The notes under the pieces: generated by a model
The model's database searches: none
Told to the model about the DNA's origin: nothing
Seen by the model: the letters and a program-made list of their open reading frames with translations, nothing else
Made by a program: the position numbers and the translations under genes
Part shown: one piece after another, positions 52,685 to 61,595 of the stretch
Layout of the letters: every line of letters begins with the position of its first letter
Numbering within the stretch: position 1 is the first letter of the stretch
NCBI GenBank assembly: GCA_964464925.1
Contig: CAYXLI010000021.1
Location: 1-64,000 of the forward strand
Length of the DNA stretch: 64,000 nt
Direction: 5' to 3'
Source of the DNA: CAYXLI01 sp964464925
Lineage (GTDB): Bacteria; Acidobacteriota; Terriglobia; Bryobacterales; Bryobacteraceae

Positions 52685-53835
52685 GAATTTTGGGTGAACC
52701 AGACAGCTTGTGCTTCGGCGAGGACCTGCCGCAGGGGCACGCCGGCCCGTTTGGCCAGTTCGCGGCAGTCATCGAATTCGGGTGATGCGCTGGAGCCCGC
52801 AACCTTCATGCGGACCCGGCCGTACTTGGTGTCGATTTCAAAGAAGTCGCGCGAGAGGACGCGCCGTTCGGCGGTGGAGACGCGAAGGCCGAGTGCGGAG
52901 GTCTCTGACAGCAGGATGGCGGCGAGCGCCTCCTGGTCCTCGGGCCGGGCGATGACAGTGAACATGCTGCCCGGGCGGCTTTTCTTCATGACCAGCGGCG
53001 TAATGGTGACGTCGAGCGCGCCGGCTTCGAGGAGGCGCTCCATCGCATAGGCGAGAATCTGGGGATTCGTGTCGTCCAGATTCGTTTCGAGAATGCTTAC
53101 CGAAGTCGCTTCAACAGCCTTCCTCGATTCGCCGATAAGAACCCTGAGGACATTGGCATTCTCAGGAAAATCGCGATCTCCGGCGCCGTATCCAGTGACG
53201 GCGATGTTCATGGGCGGGAGCGCGCCGAAGCTGGTGGCGAGCGTGGAGGCGATGGCTGCGCCGGTTGGGGTGGTGAGTTCCAGGGCGGGACCGCGCGAAT
53301 AGACCGGCTTGCCCGCGAGCAACTCCGCGGTCGCCGGCGTGGGGACCGGGAGTACCCCATGCTCCGTGTTCGCGGTTCCGCTGCCGACATTGATGGCGCT
53401 GGAGGCGACCTGCTCGATGCCCAGGTTATCGAGGCAGAAGCAGGCGCCGACGATATCGCAAATGGAATCGAAGGCCCCGACTTCATGGAAGTGGACCTTC
53501 TCGATGGTGGTGGCGTGCACCTTGGCTTCGGCTTCAGCCAGGCGCCGGAAGACGGCTTCGGACATCGCTTTGACGCCCCCGGAAAGCGGGGCGGCGTCTA
53601 TCATTTTGAGGATGTGGGAGAGATGGCGATGCGCCTTCTGCTCGCCTCCTTCGACCCTGAACTTGGATGCGGAGAGGCCGCGGCGTTTTGTTTTTTCAAG
53701 CGAGACGGTGGCCCCGGTGCCAAGACCGTTGAGGGCCTCCTGGAGCGCGTTGAAGCTGGCGCCGGCGTCCAGCAGAGCGCCGACAGTCATATCGCCGCTG
53801 ATTCCGGAAAAGGCATCCAAATAGCAGAGTTTCAT
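52681..53835 (-). CDS. larC: LarC nickel-insertion protein (nickel-pincer cofactor synthesis)
   Basis: 384 aa from the ATG at 53835 (MKLCYLDAFSGISGDM), the family start; longer reading upstream overlaps the next gene region. 'HFHEVGAFDSICDIVGACFC', 'TEHGVLPVPTPATAELLAG' and 'ETNLDDTNPQILAYAMERLL' are conserved LarC segments, the middle one His-rich upstream ('KAHRHLSHILKMID'). LarC inserts nickel into the pyridinium dithiocarboxylate cofactor of lactate racemase and relatives. LarA, LarB and LarE are not in the window. It leads the metG-tatD-polyprenyl synthase run. Confidence 0.9.
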   Translation of the reverse strand: MKLCYLDAFSGISGDMTVGALLDAGASFNALQEALNGLGTGATVSLEKTKRRGLSASKFRVEGGEQKAHRHLSHILKMIDAAPLSGGVKAMSEAVFRRLAEAEAKVHATTIEKVHFHEVGAFDSICDIVGACFCLDNLGIEQVASSAINVGSGTANTEHGVLPVPTPATAELLAGKPVYSRGPALELTTPTGAAIASTLATSFGALPPMNIAVTGYGAGDRDFPENANVLRVLIGESRKAVEATSVSILETNLDDTNPQILAYAMERLLEAGALDVTITPLVMKKSRPGSMFTVIARPEDQEALAAILLSETSALGLRVSTAERRVLSRDFFEIDTKYGRVRMKVAGSSASPEFDDCRELAKRAGVPLRQVLAEAQAVWFTQNS

Positions 53836-53965
53836 GGGGGAAGGCGAGGCGGTGAGTCCTCTCTCTGCATTATCGCAGGGGCAAAGGGCTTCCTGCGTAT
53901 AGAGACACTTGGGGCTGGCGAGCGGGTCCTGCTCCGGAATTTGGGGCGAAATTTCGGGAATTTCG

Positions 53966-54649
53966 TCAGCTTGCGACGGCAAGAGCTACCTCCGGGGGCT
54001 CGATTTCGCGGGAGGGGCGGAAGGGCGCGTGCGGGAACCAGGACCGGGCGGCGGGTTCGGTGGTGTTGGCGGGTTCGATGCCGGGAGGTAGCGTTGATTT
54101 TAAAGGAGTCTCAGGTTCGTTTTCGTGATTTTCTGCCGCGGGCGGATTGTCGTCCGCCCGGTCTTGACGGAGGTCGAGGAGGAGGCGGGTAAGGCGGTCC
54201 ATAACGCGCGCGAGGCGATGACGTTCGCGCTGGAATGTTTCGAGCGCCGGGCTTTCCTTGTAAAGACGGTCGTAGGCGAGGGCGGCGCGGAGGTCCATGT
54301 CGGGCTCGACGTCGAACATGTTGAGGACGTCGATGCGCATCTGGCTCATCATGTCTTCGAGGAGCCATTTTTCCATGGCGGAGTAGCGGAGGTAGCGCCA
54401 TTCGGCATCGACGAGTTTTTCGACGAGGTCGGTTTCGGTGCGGTTTTGCGGTAGCCACTCTTCGAAGTAAGCGGTGCGGAGGGCGTCGAGCTGGTGCTGC
54501 TGCTCGGTGGAGAGGGCCATGACGCGTTTGGCGTAGAGGCCGAATTTGAGGGCATTGCGGCTGGAGCGTTCCTTGCCTTCGGGCGTGATGGGGCCGCGGC
54601 TCTTGGCGCCGTTCCGGCGCGACGATTCTGACTTGTCGAGAGTGCTCAT
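53966..54649 (-). CDS. Conserved hypothetical of the 'RxNGxxSxGPxTPEGK' family
   Basis: 227 aa from the ATG at 54649, the start that puts the family motif at the N-terminus: 'SSRRNGAKSRGPITPEGKER' and 'SSRNALKFGLYAKRV'. The middle is helical ('TETDLVEKLVDAEWRYLRYS'), and residues after about 165 are Pro/Glu-rich and probably disordered. This family is widespread in Acidobacteria and Bacteroidetes and often found in many copies. A link with terminase-like genes and a role as a DNA-binding small subunit are speculative. It has no assigned function. Confidence 0.65.
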   Translation of the reverse strand: MSTLDKSESSRRNGAKSRGPITPEGKERSSRNALKFGLYAKRVMALSTEQQHQLDALRTAYFEEWLPQNRTETDLVEKLVDAEWRYLRYSAMEKWLLEDMMSQMRIDVLNMFDVEPDMDLRAALAYDRLYKESPALETFQRERHRLARVMDRLTRLLLDLRQDRADDNPPAAENHENEPETPLKSTLPPGIEPANTTEPAARSWFPHAPFRPSREIEPPEVALAVAS

Positions 54650-54944
54650 TTGTGGTCCTGACTGGAAGGAGGGAGTGCTCCTTATCCGAGGCCAGGGTGG
54701 CATGCGGGTGGAAAGCGCGAGGGTGGATTGGAGGTGGCGGCAGGCGCGGAAGTTAAGGAATAAGAGAGGGTTAGAGGAAAATGTGGCGAATCGCTGATTG
54801 CTGTGACTGAGGTTTGTTGGTGGGGGCGATTTGGGGTGCGGGCCGCGGCATCGAGGCACGAGAATAGTTATTCCACTCGCATTTCCGGCGAGACAGCACG
54901 CGCGAGTTCACCGGCTTTGCTGATAAAGTGGGGCTTCTAAACAA
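54650..54944. other. Intergenic region upstream of the GIY-YIG gene
   Basis: 295 bp without a supported gene. It separates the divergent 227-aa family gene and the GIY-YIG gene. The first part is G-rich on the plus strand (GGAGG runs), the last 100 bp more mixed. I see no tRNA, clear repeat pair or attachment site. Confidence 0.5.
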
Positions 54945-55826
54945 ATGGGCGTCAAACAGCGCGGGTCTTCGATCCGCATTTTTTTGGTCGACGGCACTCC
55001 AGACGGAGTGAAAACAGTCGATAAGTCTAACTGGACAGGTAGGGCCATAGTCTGCCCACGTTCTAGATTTACGGAAGCAAAGAACCGGACGGAGTTTAAT
55101 AAGACGGGTGTTTACTTTCTCGCAGGCCCGCCCAGCTTCAATGACGAGTTCCCGACGCTTTATATCGGTGAGTGCGACCCACTCCGGCCGCGGCTGGAGC
55201 AGCACTACGCCAAGAAAGATTTCTGGACGCAGGTTATAGCCTTCACAAGTAAGGACGAGAACCTAAATAAGGCACACGTCCAATATCTTGAGTCTCGGCT
55301 GGTCGCGCTGGCCGCGGAGGCGAAGCGATGCTCGCTTGAGAATGGCAACACCCCAACCGCGCCGTCGCTATCAGAAGCTGATATAGCCGAGATGGACGCG
55401 TTCCTCGAAGAGATGTTAGTTGTACTCCCAGTTGTGGGGCTGAACGCATTTGAAACCCCTCAGGCAAGCGTGGCACCGCAGAACAAGCTCAAACTGAAGG
55501 GAAAAGGTGCCAGCGGGACCGGGTACGAGAGTGAGTCCGGTTTCGTTGTCCTCGCGGGATCAGAGATGCGGCCCGACTCCGTCGAGTCGATACACACATA
55601 TCTTGAGATCCTGCGCAACAAGCTCTTGACAAAACAGGTCGTCACGAAAGTAAACGGCTCATTGCGCTTTACCCAGGATTACACGTTCGACTCGCCATCC
55701 ACCGCTGCTGGCGTGCTCCTTGGACGTTCCGCCAACGGCAGGATTGAATGGAAAGACGACGTCGGGCGAACGCTGAGGCAGATTCAGACTGGCGACCTGA
55801 CCGCAAAAGATCAGACTCTGGCCTAA
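54945..55826 (+). CDS. GIY-YIG nuclease with C-terminal DUF4357
   Basis: 293 aa. 'GVYFLAGP' (55-62) and 'TLYIGECDPLRPRL' (71-84) form the GIY-YIG core, with a conserved Arg after YIG and Glu in 'HVQYLESRLVALA' (111-123), then Asn in 'LENGNTPTAP'. The linker (about 170-230) is low-complexity. The C-terminal domain matches DUF4357: 'SLRFTQDYTFDSPSTAAGVL' and 'RSANGRIEWKDDVGRTLRQI'. The catalytic metal Glu is present. Proteins of this layout are found near restriction and other defence genes; the target is unknown. Codon use is slightly more AT-rich than in the housekeeping genes around. Confidence 0.85.
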   Translation: MGVKQRGSSIRIFLVDGTPDGVKTVDKSNWTGRAIVCPRSRFTEAKNRTEFNKTGVYFLAGPPSFNDEFPTLYIGECDPLRPRLEQHYAKKDFWTQVIAFTSKDENLNKAHVQYLESRLVALAAEAKRCSLENGNTPTAPSLSEADIAEMDAFLEEMLVVLPVVGLNAFETPQASVAPQNKLKLKGKGASGTGYESESGFVVLAGSEMRPDSVESIHTYLEILRNKLLTKQVVTKVNGSLRFTQDYTFDSPSTAAGVLLGRSANGRIEWKDDVGRTLRQIQTGDLTAKDQTLA

Positions 55827-56114
55827 GTCCCGTCACCTGAGTGCATCAACCGCCGTGCGGCGTCTCAGAAGTGAAGCATCGGCCGGCACTCCATGACACA
55901 ATTACTCCCGTCGCCGCGCAGCGACTGTCTACTACGAATGGGGCTCGGGATTTCGCAGGCGTCCCATGTTGACAACGGGACGTGTTCTTCACCTTCGATG
56001 CGCCGGTCCGCGAATCCGCATTCTTTTATTAGCGACGTGGACTGGATCTCGCAGCAAAGCCCTGCCGTGCGCACCCAGCAGGTGAGGCAGCTAGCAGTCT
56101 CGTCACTTCTCACA
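55827..56114. other. Intergenic region between two converging nuclease genes
   Basis: 288 bp between the GIY-YIG and HNH genes, which converge. Short open frames exist in several directions but none has a recognisable protein or ribosome site. I see no strong hairpin or repeat. Confidence 0.45.
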
Positions 56115-57002
56115 TCAGAAGTCCCGGGCCTCGCCCCGGAACACCTGGGTGCGGTGCCAGGCGAGGAACTCAGGGTTCGGCACTGCCTCTTTCCGGCTCG
56201 GGGTGGCGAGGGACGTCCCGTGCAGCGCCAGGAACAACTCCTGCAATCTTCCGCTGCCGTGCAGCCGTGAGGAAACGACGATCCGCCTCTCATCCGAAAT
56301 TGTGATAGCCCCTCGATCGAGTGCCTGGTGGTGTACGCTGCAGCAGGCGAGCCCGTTGTTCAAGGAGTCGGGGCCTCCGGCTTGACACCAGCGGATATGT
56401 GCTGCCTCTAATGCGAGGTCGCACGCATCAAGCTGAATACCGAATCCGCAAAACGCGCAGCGATGACCCCACACGGAGATCACGGCTGATCGGAACGCCG
56501 CGTCTCGCGGACTCCGTTCCGTCCCCTCGAGTACAACTCCAGCGGCGGCGCATATGCTCTTGTGCAGCGACTGCGGAAAGTGTGCAGTCATAATCTCGCG
56601 GGCCAGTTCGCGAATTAACTCCGGTTTTCGCTTGAGCTCGCGGAAGACCTCGTTGGTGAATCCGCCCGCAATGCGGAACTTCTTGAGATCACTCTTCAGG
56701 GGATTTTTGCTGCCTTTTCGAATACGTAGTGGAACCCGGTCTTCTATCTCCCAGACACCGTCGGTCTGCAGATGGAAAAAGGGCAACTCGGGATGCGGAG
56801 ACTTGCGCGGGGGGCCGAACTCCTCCAGAAGTCTGGTCAGCGGCTGGTCGATCTCATCATAGGGGAGGAGCCGGCCAGACCCAGCTTGCAGTTGCCCTAG
56901 CGCGAGGAGCACCAGGAGCGGCTTGTGCGGAGCCCGAACATCGCCCCGTTTCCACACATTCAAATGACGGAATCTCTCAAGCGTCTCATCGGTCTTCATC
57001 AT
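56115..57002 (-). CDS. HNH endonuclease resembling phosphorothioate-DNA-dependent (type IV) restriction enzymes
   Basis: 295 aa. N-terminal sulfur-binding-like domain: 'APHKPLLVLLALGQL' (24-38), 'PYDEIDQPLTRLLEEFGPPR' (47-66) and 'SPHPELPFFHLQTDGVWE' (68-85), the pattern of SBD proteins such as ScoMcrA. C-terminal HNH domain: Cys182 and Cys185 in 'RCAFCGFG', His202 in 'EAAHIRWCQAGGPDSLNNGL' (given in part; with Asn216) and His224/His225 in 'CCSVHHQALDRG'. Such enzymes cut DNA carrying phosphorothioate modification. No dnd modification genes are in the window, which fits a stand-alone type IV defence gene. It overlaps the 87-aa ORF by 4 nt. Confidence 0.85.
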   Translation of the reverse strand: MMKTDETLERFRHLNVWKRGDVRAPHKPLLVLLALGQLQAGSGRLLPYDEIDQPLTRLLEEFGPPRKSPHPELPFFHLQTDGVWEIEDRVPLRIRKGSKNPLKSDLKKFRIAGGFTNEVFRELKRKPELIRELAREIMTAHFPQSLHKSICAAAGVVLEGTERSPRDAAFRSAVISVWGHRCAFCGFGIQLDACDLALEAAHIRWCQAGGPDSLNNGLACCSVHHQALDRGAITISDERRIVVSSRLHGSGRLQELFLALHGTSLATPSRKEAVPNPEFLAWHRTQVFRGEARDF

Positions 57003-57262
57003 TGCGGATCGGTTATGCGAGTGCCCGGGGGATGTATCCGGATGAAGCCGCGAGCCTCATCCCAACTCAGGTCGATCCACGCGTCTGCCGGTCTTGGACA
57101 TCTGATACAGTCATGAACGTACTGCCTGACTGTCATTCCGTTGCGGTATTTGTCATACCGCTGGTAGCATTTCGACTCTTGCAGCTTTGGATTCGGCTCG
57201 ATCAGCTCAATCACTGAGTCGACGTCCCCGCGCCAGCGGCGCCGATCGTTTAATCCGCTCAT
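56999..57262 (-). CDS. Small hypothetical protein coupled to the HNH endonuclease
   Basis: 87 aa. The ATG at 57262 follows AAGGA, and the TGA overlaps the endonuclease ATG (ATGA), so it is translated on the same message. The sequence is polar with a balanced composition ('SVIELIEPNPKLQESKCYQR', 'DAWIDLSWDEARGFIRIHPP'), without signal peptide or helix-turn-helix motif. No family recognised. Possible roles are a regulator, a partner or an antidote for the nuclease; this is only a guess from position. Confidence 0.6.
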   Translation of the reverse strand: MSGLNDRRRWRGDVDSVIELIEPNPKLQESKCYQRYDKYRNGMTVRQYVHDCIRCPRPADAWIDLSWDEARGFIRIHPPGTRITDPQ

Positions 57263-57346
57263 GTGTCCTTAGATGATACAAACATCTCTTCCATGCTTTG
57301 AAGGCGGCCGGCAAAGTGACCCTATGCACCATCATGAGGCGGCTGC

Positions 57347-60300
57347 TCAGAATACGAACCTCAGTGCCATCTGCATGACGCGGGGTCTCTGGGCGCTCGT
57401 CAGGCGGGCGAAGTTCGGACTGACGACGCTCATGTCCGGCGGGTTGAACTGAACATTATTGAATGCATTGAACGCTTCCGCGCGGAACTGGAGGTACGCC
57501 GATTCCGTGAAGCGGAAATTTTTGAATGCCGAAATGTCAAAATTCCACCAGGCGGGAGCGCTGATAATGTCGCGTCCGGACGTGCCGAACTTCAGCGGCA
57601 GCGTCGGGGAAAACGCGTTCGGATTGAACCAGTAGAGCGCGTTGTTCGCACCGCCGAAATCCTCGCGCGGGTTGATGCCGTTGAAGGAAGAGTAGGGCTT
57701 GATGCCGGTCGCATCGGCACGCTGCGTGACATAAGACAGGCCGGTGAGGTTCGTAGAGGTCACACTGCGGCTCACGCCGCTCTGCCAGGATGCGATCGTG
57801 TTCAACTGCCATCCTCCGACGGCCAAGTCGGCTGCTCTGCCGACGTTTCCGGCAAACCTCCTGCCTTTGCCGAAGGGCAGCTCGTACACGATACTCGTTA
57901 CCCAGCGGTGACGGATGTCGAAGTCAGACAGTCCCTTGTCGAGCTGGAAATTGGCGGGATTGAGATTTGGCGATCCGAACGAACCAGCCGAGTCGCTGTC
58001 GATCGACTTGCCGAGCGTATAGGCGCTTAAGAACTGCACTCCATCATTGAACCGGCGCTCGATTTTCACATTCAATCCATGGAACTCAGACCAGCCCGAT
58101 TGCGATGAGTACAGCATCTGATTGAGCTGCGGGTAGCGCGTCGCAACACCCGGCGTGACATCGTACAGAACACCAGGCGTGACGTTCGAGTACGCGTTGT
58201 AGCGCTTGGAGAGCCGCACGCCACGAGAACCGACATACGCTGCTTCCAGGACCCAATCCCGCAGGATGGACTTTTGCAATGAGAACGTCCACATGTAAAC
58301 CCGAGGCTTGCGGCCGTCGATCTCCTCCACAAACAGGTTTGTGCCTTTGGGCGTGATGTAATTCGCGTCGATGGGAGGAACCGTGACGACAGGCAGCGTA
58401 TTCCGGCCGAACTCGTATTCGGGCAGGCCGCGCCCGGTCAGGTTGACGTTCTGCTGCGTGAAGATGGGAGGCCCGTTGGTGATGAACTGCGTTTCGTTCA
58501 TCTGCGTCTGGTCGAAGTAGATGCCGATGCCGCCGCGGAATGCCATCGAGCGCGCCCATTTGGGATTGTAGGCAAAGCCGAAGCGCGGAGCGAAATCGTG
58601 ATAATCCGGATTTACGATCGACGGCCGGATCTGTCCGAGGCTGGGAAACAACTGTTTGCCGGTGTTGAAATCGAATCCGTACACATGATTTAGCTCCTGA
58701 TCGATCGGCTTTGGCGGCCCCATGTATTCCCAGCGGAGTCCGTAGTTCAGTGTGAGCTCGCTGGTCACTTTCCAGTCATCCTGCAGGAACAGGTTGTGTG
58801 TCCAGAACGTGAAGTGAGTCGCGGACGTACCGACCGCTCCGCTCATGTTGGTCGGGTAGCCGAGGAGAAAATCCGCCACGCCGCTGCCGGTGCCGGCCAC
58901 TGGATTTCCTGTAGCCGGATTCAGATCAGCCGTATAGCTCGCGTTGAATGTGAAGCTGCCGCGCGGACCGTTGTCACTGTCCAGAAGGAAGCGTGTCTGG
59001 CGAATGTCGTAACCAGCCTTGATGGTGTGGCCGCCCCGGATCCAGGTCAGGTTATCGGTCAACTGGTAGTTGTGGAGCACGTTGCCCTGGGTAAGGCCGT
59101 TGCTGCCGATGCTGCTGTATCCCTGCCAGGCAACGCCGGGCACGCCCCAGTTCAACTGCGCCGTAGACACCCCGGTGATTCCGATTTCCTTTGCGATATC
59201 CCGGCTGACGGTGACCTGCTTGCCGAACAGAGTCATGTAAGCGTAGGATGCGCGCACCACATTGACGACTCGCGGTGTGAGTGAAGACGTCAGTTGTGCT
59301 ACTCCGGAGACACCCTTCGTATCCACGAGCGAACCTCCGAGCGGTACGAGAGAGGCCGGTGACAGCGGCGCCTTCTGCCAGCTATAACGGCCGAAGATCG
59401 AGTGCTTCGAGTTGATCATCCAGTCACCGCGGAAGTTCATCTGGTCGTCGTCGAGACTTTGGACCGGCGTGCCGAGCAGGTTTGCACCGTTTACCACGGG
59501 GCTGTTCGTGACAGGGATGTAGGGGAAGAAGTTCTTCGAGATTCTGTTGATCCGGCTCGCGGGAATCTGGTTGCCGGAGAATTGCTGGCGGGTATTGGTG
59601 GCCGGGTCATATGTGAGTGGATCATAGATCTTCGGGCCACCGCTGAAATCGCCGCTGAGCTGCGCTTGCGTAGGATAGATGCCCCGTTGGATGACGCCGA
59701 GCCGCTGGCGGAAGCCTTCGTAATTGCCGAAAAAGAAGAGAGTGTCCTTTTTGACGAATCCGCCTCCGGCCGCACCGAACTGATTTCGCTTGAAGGGCTC
59801 GACTGTGGGAGAGAAGAAGTTGCGAGCATCCATGGCATCGTTGCGGAGAAACTCGAAAAGCGTGCCGTGAAACTGGTTGGAGCCGCCGCGGCTGGCCACG
59901 TTGATGATGCCCGGTGAGCTGCCGAATTCCGCCTGGAAGAAATTGCGCTGAATCTTGAACTCCTGAACGGCGTCGAGAGACGGTGTGATGGAGCTGTCGC
60001 CGATACGCGGATTGCGCATTTCGACACCGTCGTAAAGATAGCTGGTGGAACTCTCGCGCTGGCCGCCGACGAGCAGGCTGCGGTCGGAGCGCTGCGTGGT
60101 TGACGCCACGAAACTCGCCGGGCCGGTGCTGGCAGGGAGTTGCGGGATGACTCCGGGAGACAGGGCGCCCAGCGTGATGTAGTTGCGGCCGTTCAAAGGC
60201 AGGTCGGCGATGGCTTTTCGAGTGACGACCTGACCGAGCGATGCGGTCTCCTGTTCGAGGAGAGGCGCCGTCGCCTCCACGGTCACTTGCTCATTCACCT

Positions 60301-60634
60301 GACCGAGTTTCAGAGTCAAATCCACCGTCGCCCGTTCGGCGATATTGAGCGTGAGACTTTGGACGACAGAAGTCTGGAAACCGGAAGCTGTCGCGGTTAC
60401 GCGATAAACGCCTGGCGACAACTGCGGCACGACATACTCACCCGCGTCGTTGGTTGTTGTCTCCCGCTGCTGACCTGTCGCGGTGGCGACGGCGACGACT
60501 TTGGCATTGGGAACGACAGAACCGGTTTCGTCGCGAATGACACCAGCGATCGTAGACGTACTGACCTGAGCGGAGAGAAAGAGCTGAAAAGACACTACGG
60601 AAACAGCAAGGGCGAGCAGAAACGGGGCTCTCAT
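57347..60634 (-). CDS. TonB-dependent receptor with N-terminal carboxypeptidase-regulatory domain (Oar-like)
   Basis: 1095 aa, typical for Acidobacterial Oar-like receptors. Signal peptide (1-23), CarboxypepD_reg domain (about 28-105: 'IAGVIRDETGSVVPNAKVVA', 'TNDAGEYVVPQLSPGVYRV'), plug domain (about 125-240: 'ADLPLNGRNYITLGALSPGV') and a long barrel ending 'MQMALRFVF' with the aromatic C-terminus. It imports large or glycan-derived substrates across the outer membrane with energy from TonB. Neither a SusD-like partner nor TonB genes are nearby, so the substrate is unknown. Confidence 0.93.
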   Translation of the reverse strand: MRAPFLLALAVSVVSFQLFLSAQVSTSTIAGVIRDETGSVVPNAKVVAVATATGQQRETTTNDAGEYVVPQLSPGVYRVTATASGFQTSVVQSLTLNIAERATVDLTLKLGQVNEQVTVEATAPLLEQETASLGQVVTRKAIADLPLNGRNYITLGALSPGVIPQLPASTGPASFVASTTQRSDRSLLVGGQRESSTSYLYDGVEMRNPRIGDSSITPSLDAVQEFKIQRNFFQAEFGSSPGIINVASRGGSNQFHGTLFEFLRNDAMDARNFFSPTVEPFKRNQFGAAGGGFVKKDTLFFFGNYEGFRQRLGVIQRGIYPTQAQLSGDFSGGPKIYDPLTYDPATNTRQQFSGNQIPASRINRISKNFFPYIPVTNSPVVNGANLLGTPVQSLDDDQMNFRGDWMINSKHSIFGRYSWQKAPLSPASLVPLGGSLVDTKGVSGVAQLTSSLTPRVVNVVRASYAYMTLFGKQVTVSRDIAKEIGITGVSTAQLNWGVPGVAWQGYSSIGSNGLTQGNVLHNYQLTDNLTWIRGGHTIKAGYDIRQTRFLLDSDNGPRGSFTFNASYTADLNPATGNPVAGTGSGVADFLLGYPTNMSGAVGTSATHFTFWTHNLFLQDDWKVTSELTLNYGLRWEYMGPPKPIDQELNHVYGFDFNTGKQLFPSLGQIRPSIVNPDYHDFAPRFGFAYNPKWARSMAFRGGIGIYFDQTQMNETQFITNGPPIFTQQNVNLTGRGLPEYEFGRNTLPVVTVPPIDANYITPKGTNLFVEEIDGRKPRVYMWTFSLQKSILRDWVLEAAYVGSRGVRLSKRYNAYSNVTPGVLYDVTPGVATRYPQLNQMLYSSQSGWSEFHGLNVKIERRFNDGVQFLSAYTLGKSIDSDSAGSFGSPNLNPANFQLDKGLSDFDIRHRWVTSIVYELPFGKGRRFAGNVGRAADLAVGGWQLNTIASWQSGVSRSVTSTNLTGLSYVTQRADATGIKPYSSFNGINPREDFGGANNALYWFNPNAFSPTLPLKFGTSGRDIISAPAWWNFDISAFKNFRFTESAYLQFRAEAFNAFNNVQFNPPDMSVVSPNFARLTSAQRPRVMQMALRFVF

Positions 60635-61019
60635 AGATCTTTCCTTTCGCGACGTTCGCGATGCAGACTTTGAGAGAGCATAACATGAATCCGGCGTGAG
60701 GATTCCGGGCTACGCAACATCACAATGCCGCCCGCGCGCTCACATTCCGGTGAGTATCGATCGGCACCGGTCGCGAGGCGCGACGCCTTCCGTGCGGATC
60801 GCGATGGCGCATGGCGCGGCCGCCCCGTCCGCTGCTCTTCGCAAGCCATCAGTTGCCTTAAAGATTCCGTAGAGCCTCAAAAATCCAAGCTCAGTTGCGG
60901 GAAAGAACAAACGTGTGTGACGAGGCTTGACTTTGCCAATCTTCAGCTGTACATTCGGGCTCTCTGGGTGGTGATACCACTTCGAGTGTGCTGGCTCACC
61001 ACTCAAAGGAGGGCTTGCC
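60635..61019. other. Intergenic region upstream of TonB receptor and MCDYSLM gene
   Basis: 385 bp between divergent genes. It holds the promoter at 60927-60955 and a small inverted repeat GAATCC (60687-60692) / GGATTC (60700-60705) with a 7-nt spacer near the receptor start, possibly an operator. No gene is supported here. Confidence 0.5.
60927..60955 (+). promoter_or_regulatory. Sigma70-type promoter for the MCDYSLM gene
   Basis: TTGACT (60927-60932), a 17-nt spacer and TACATT (60950-60955) give a good match to a sigma70 promoter on the plus strand, 65 bp before the start at 61020. The gene has AAGGAGGG as ribosome site. Confidence 0.5.
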
Positions 61020-61499
61020 ATGTGTGATTATTCCCTGATGTCAATTCCAAACCGCCTCGCAGTCGAAGGGGAGGATTTGGTCACCTACCGATTTCATTCC
61101 GGTTCAATCGGGTTCGCGTCCGAAGCGGACGTACGGAGAGCAGCAGGCTCAGATGAGCCAACAAAGCGCGGGTTCTGGTCGTCACTGAGGAACTCAACGA
61201 ATCTACTCATGGCCGAACCGGTTTGTGCGGTGTGCGTCCCTCCAGGAGCGCGGCTCCTTCTGCAAGACATCTCCGAGGACCTGCAGCGCAATCTGAATAC
61301 TGCGGCATGCGAAGAGGTCACATTCGTTGAGTTAGGAATGGAGGCGTACACGTACCGGGATGCAGTGCGTTTTGCAAACGGGCGCGAAATCCGTCTCCAG
61401 GACCTAAGGCCGGGGCAGCAAGCGAGGGTGTTACGGTTCTCTTCGGAGCAGACGGATGAAGCCGTCCGGTACGAACGATCAGGTGTGTCGGTACGATAA
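61020..61499 (+). CDS. Conserved hypothetical protein (MCDYSLM family)
   Basis: 159 aa, with a strong ribosome site. The N-terminus 'MCDYSLMSIPNRLAVEGEDL' and 'VTYRFHSGSIGFAS' is the mark of a conserved family of unknown function in soil bacteria. Residues 73-85 ('VCAVCVPPGARLL') hold two Cys in a CxxC pair, perhaps a metal or redox site. No signal peptide or membrane helix. The middle ends in 'VTFVELGMEAYTYRDAVRFA', a beta-rich segment. It is alone between the TonB receptor and TauE. Confidence 0.75.
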   Translation: MCDYSLMSIPNRLAVEGEDLVTYRFHSGSIGFASEADVRRAAGSDEPTKRGFWSSLRNSTNLLMAEPVCAVCVPPGARLLLQDISEDLQRNLNTAACEEVTFVELGMEAYTYRDAVRFANGREIRLQDLRPGQQARVLRFSSEQTDEAVRYERSGVSVR

Positions 61500-61595
61500 G
61501 GCGGCTTACCAGGAACCATCTCGCCGAACCAGTTCCGTGTTCGTGATGGAAGACGGAGCGGCGTCCGTGAAGCGTTTGTCCGCGCGGGCCGGAGT

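Noticed and set aside
55865..56293. 142-aa open frame overlapping the HNH gene end
   Set aside because: It overlaps the HNH coding frame, is Ser/Arg/Cys-rich and lacks a ribosome site.
58796..59284. 162-aa plus-strand frame inside the TonB receptor
   Set aside because: Antisense shadow of the barrel region without motifs.
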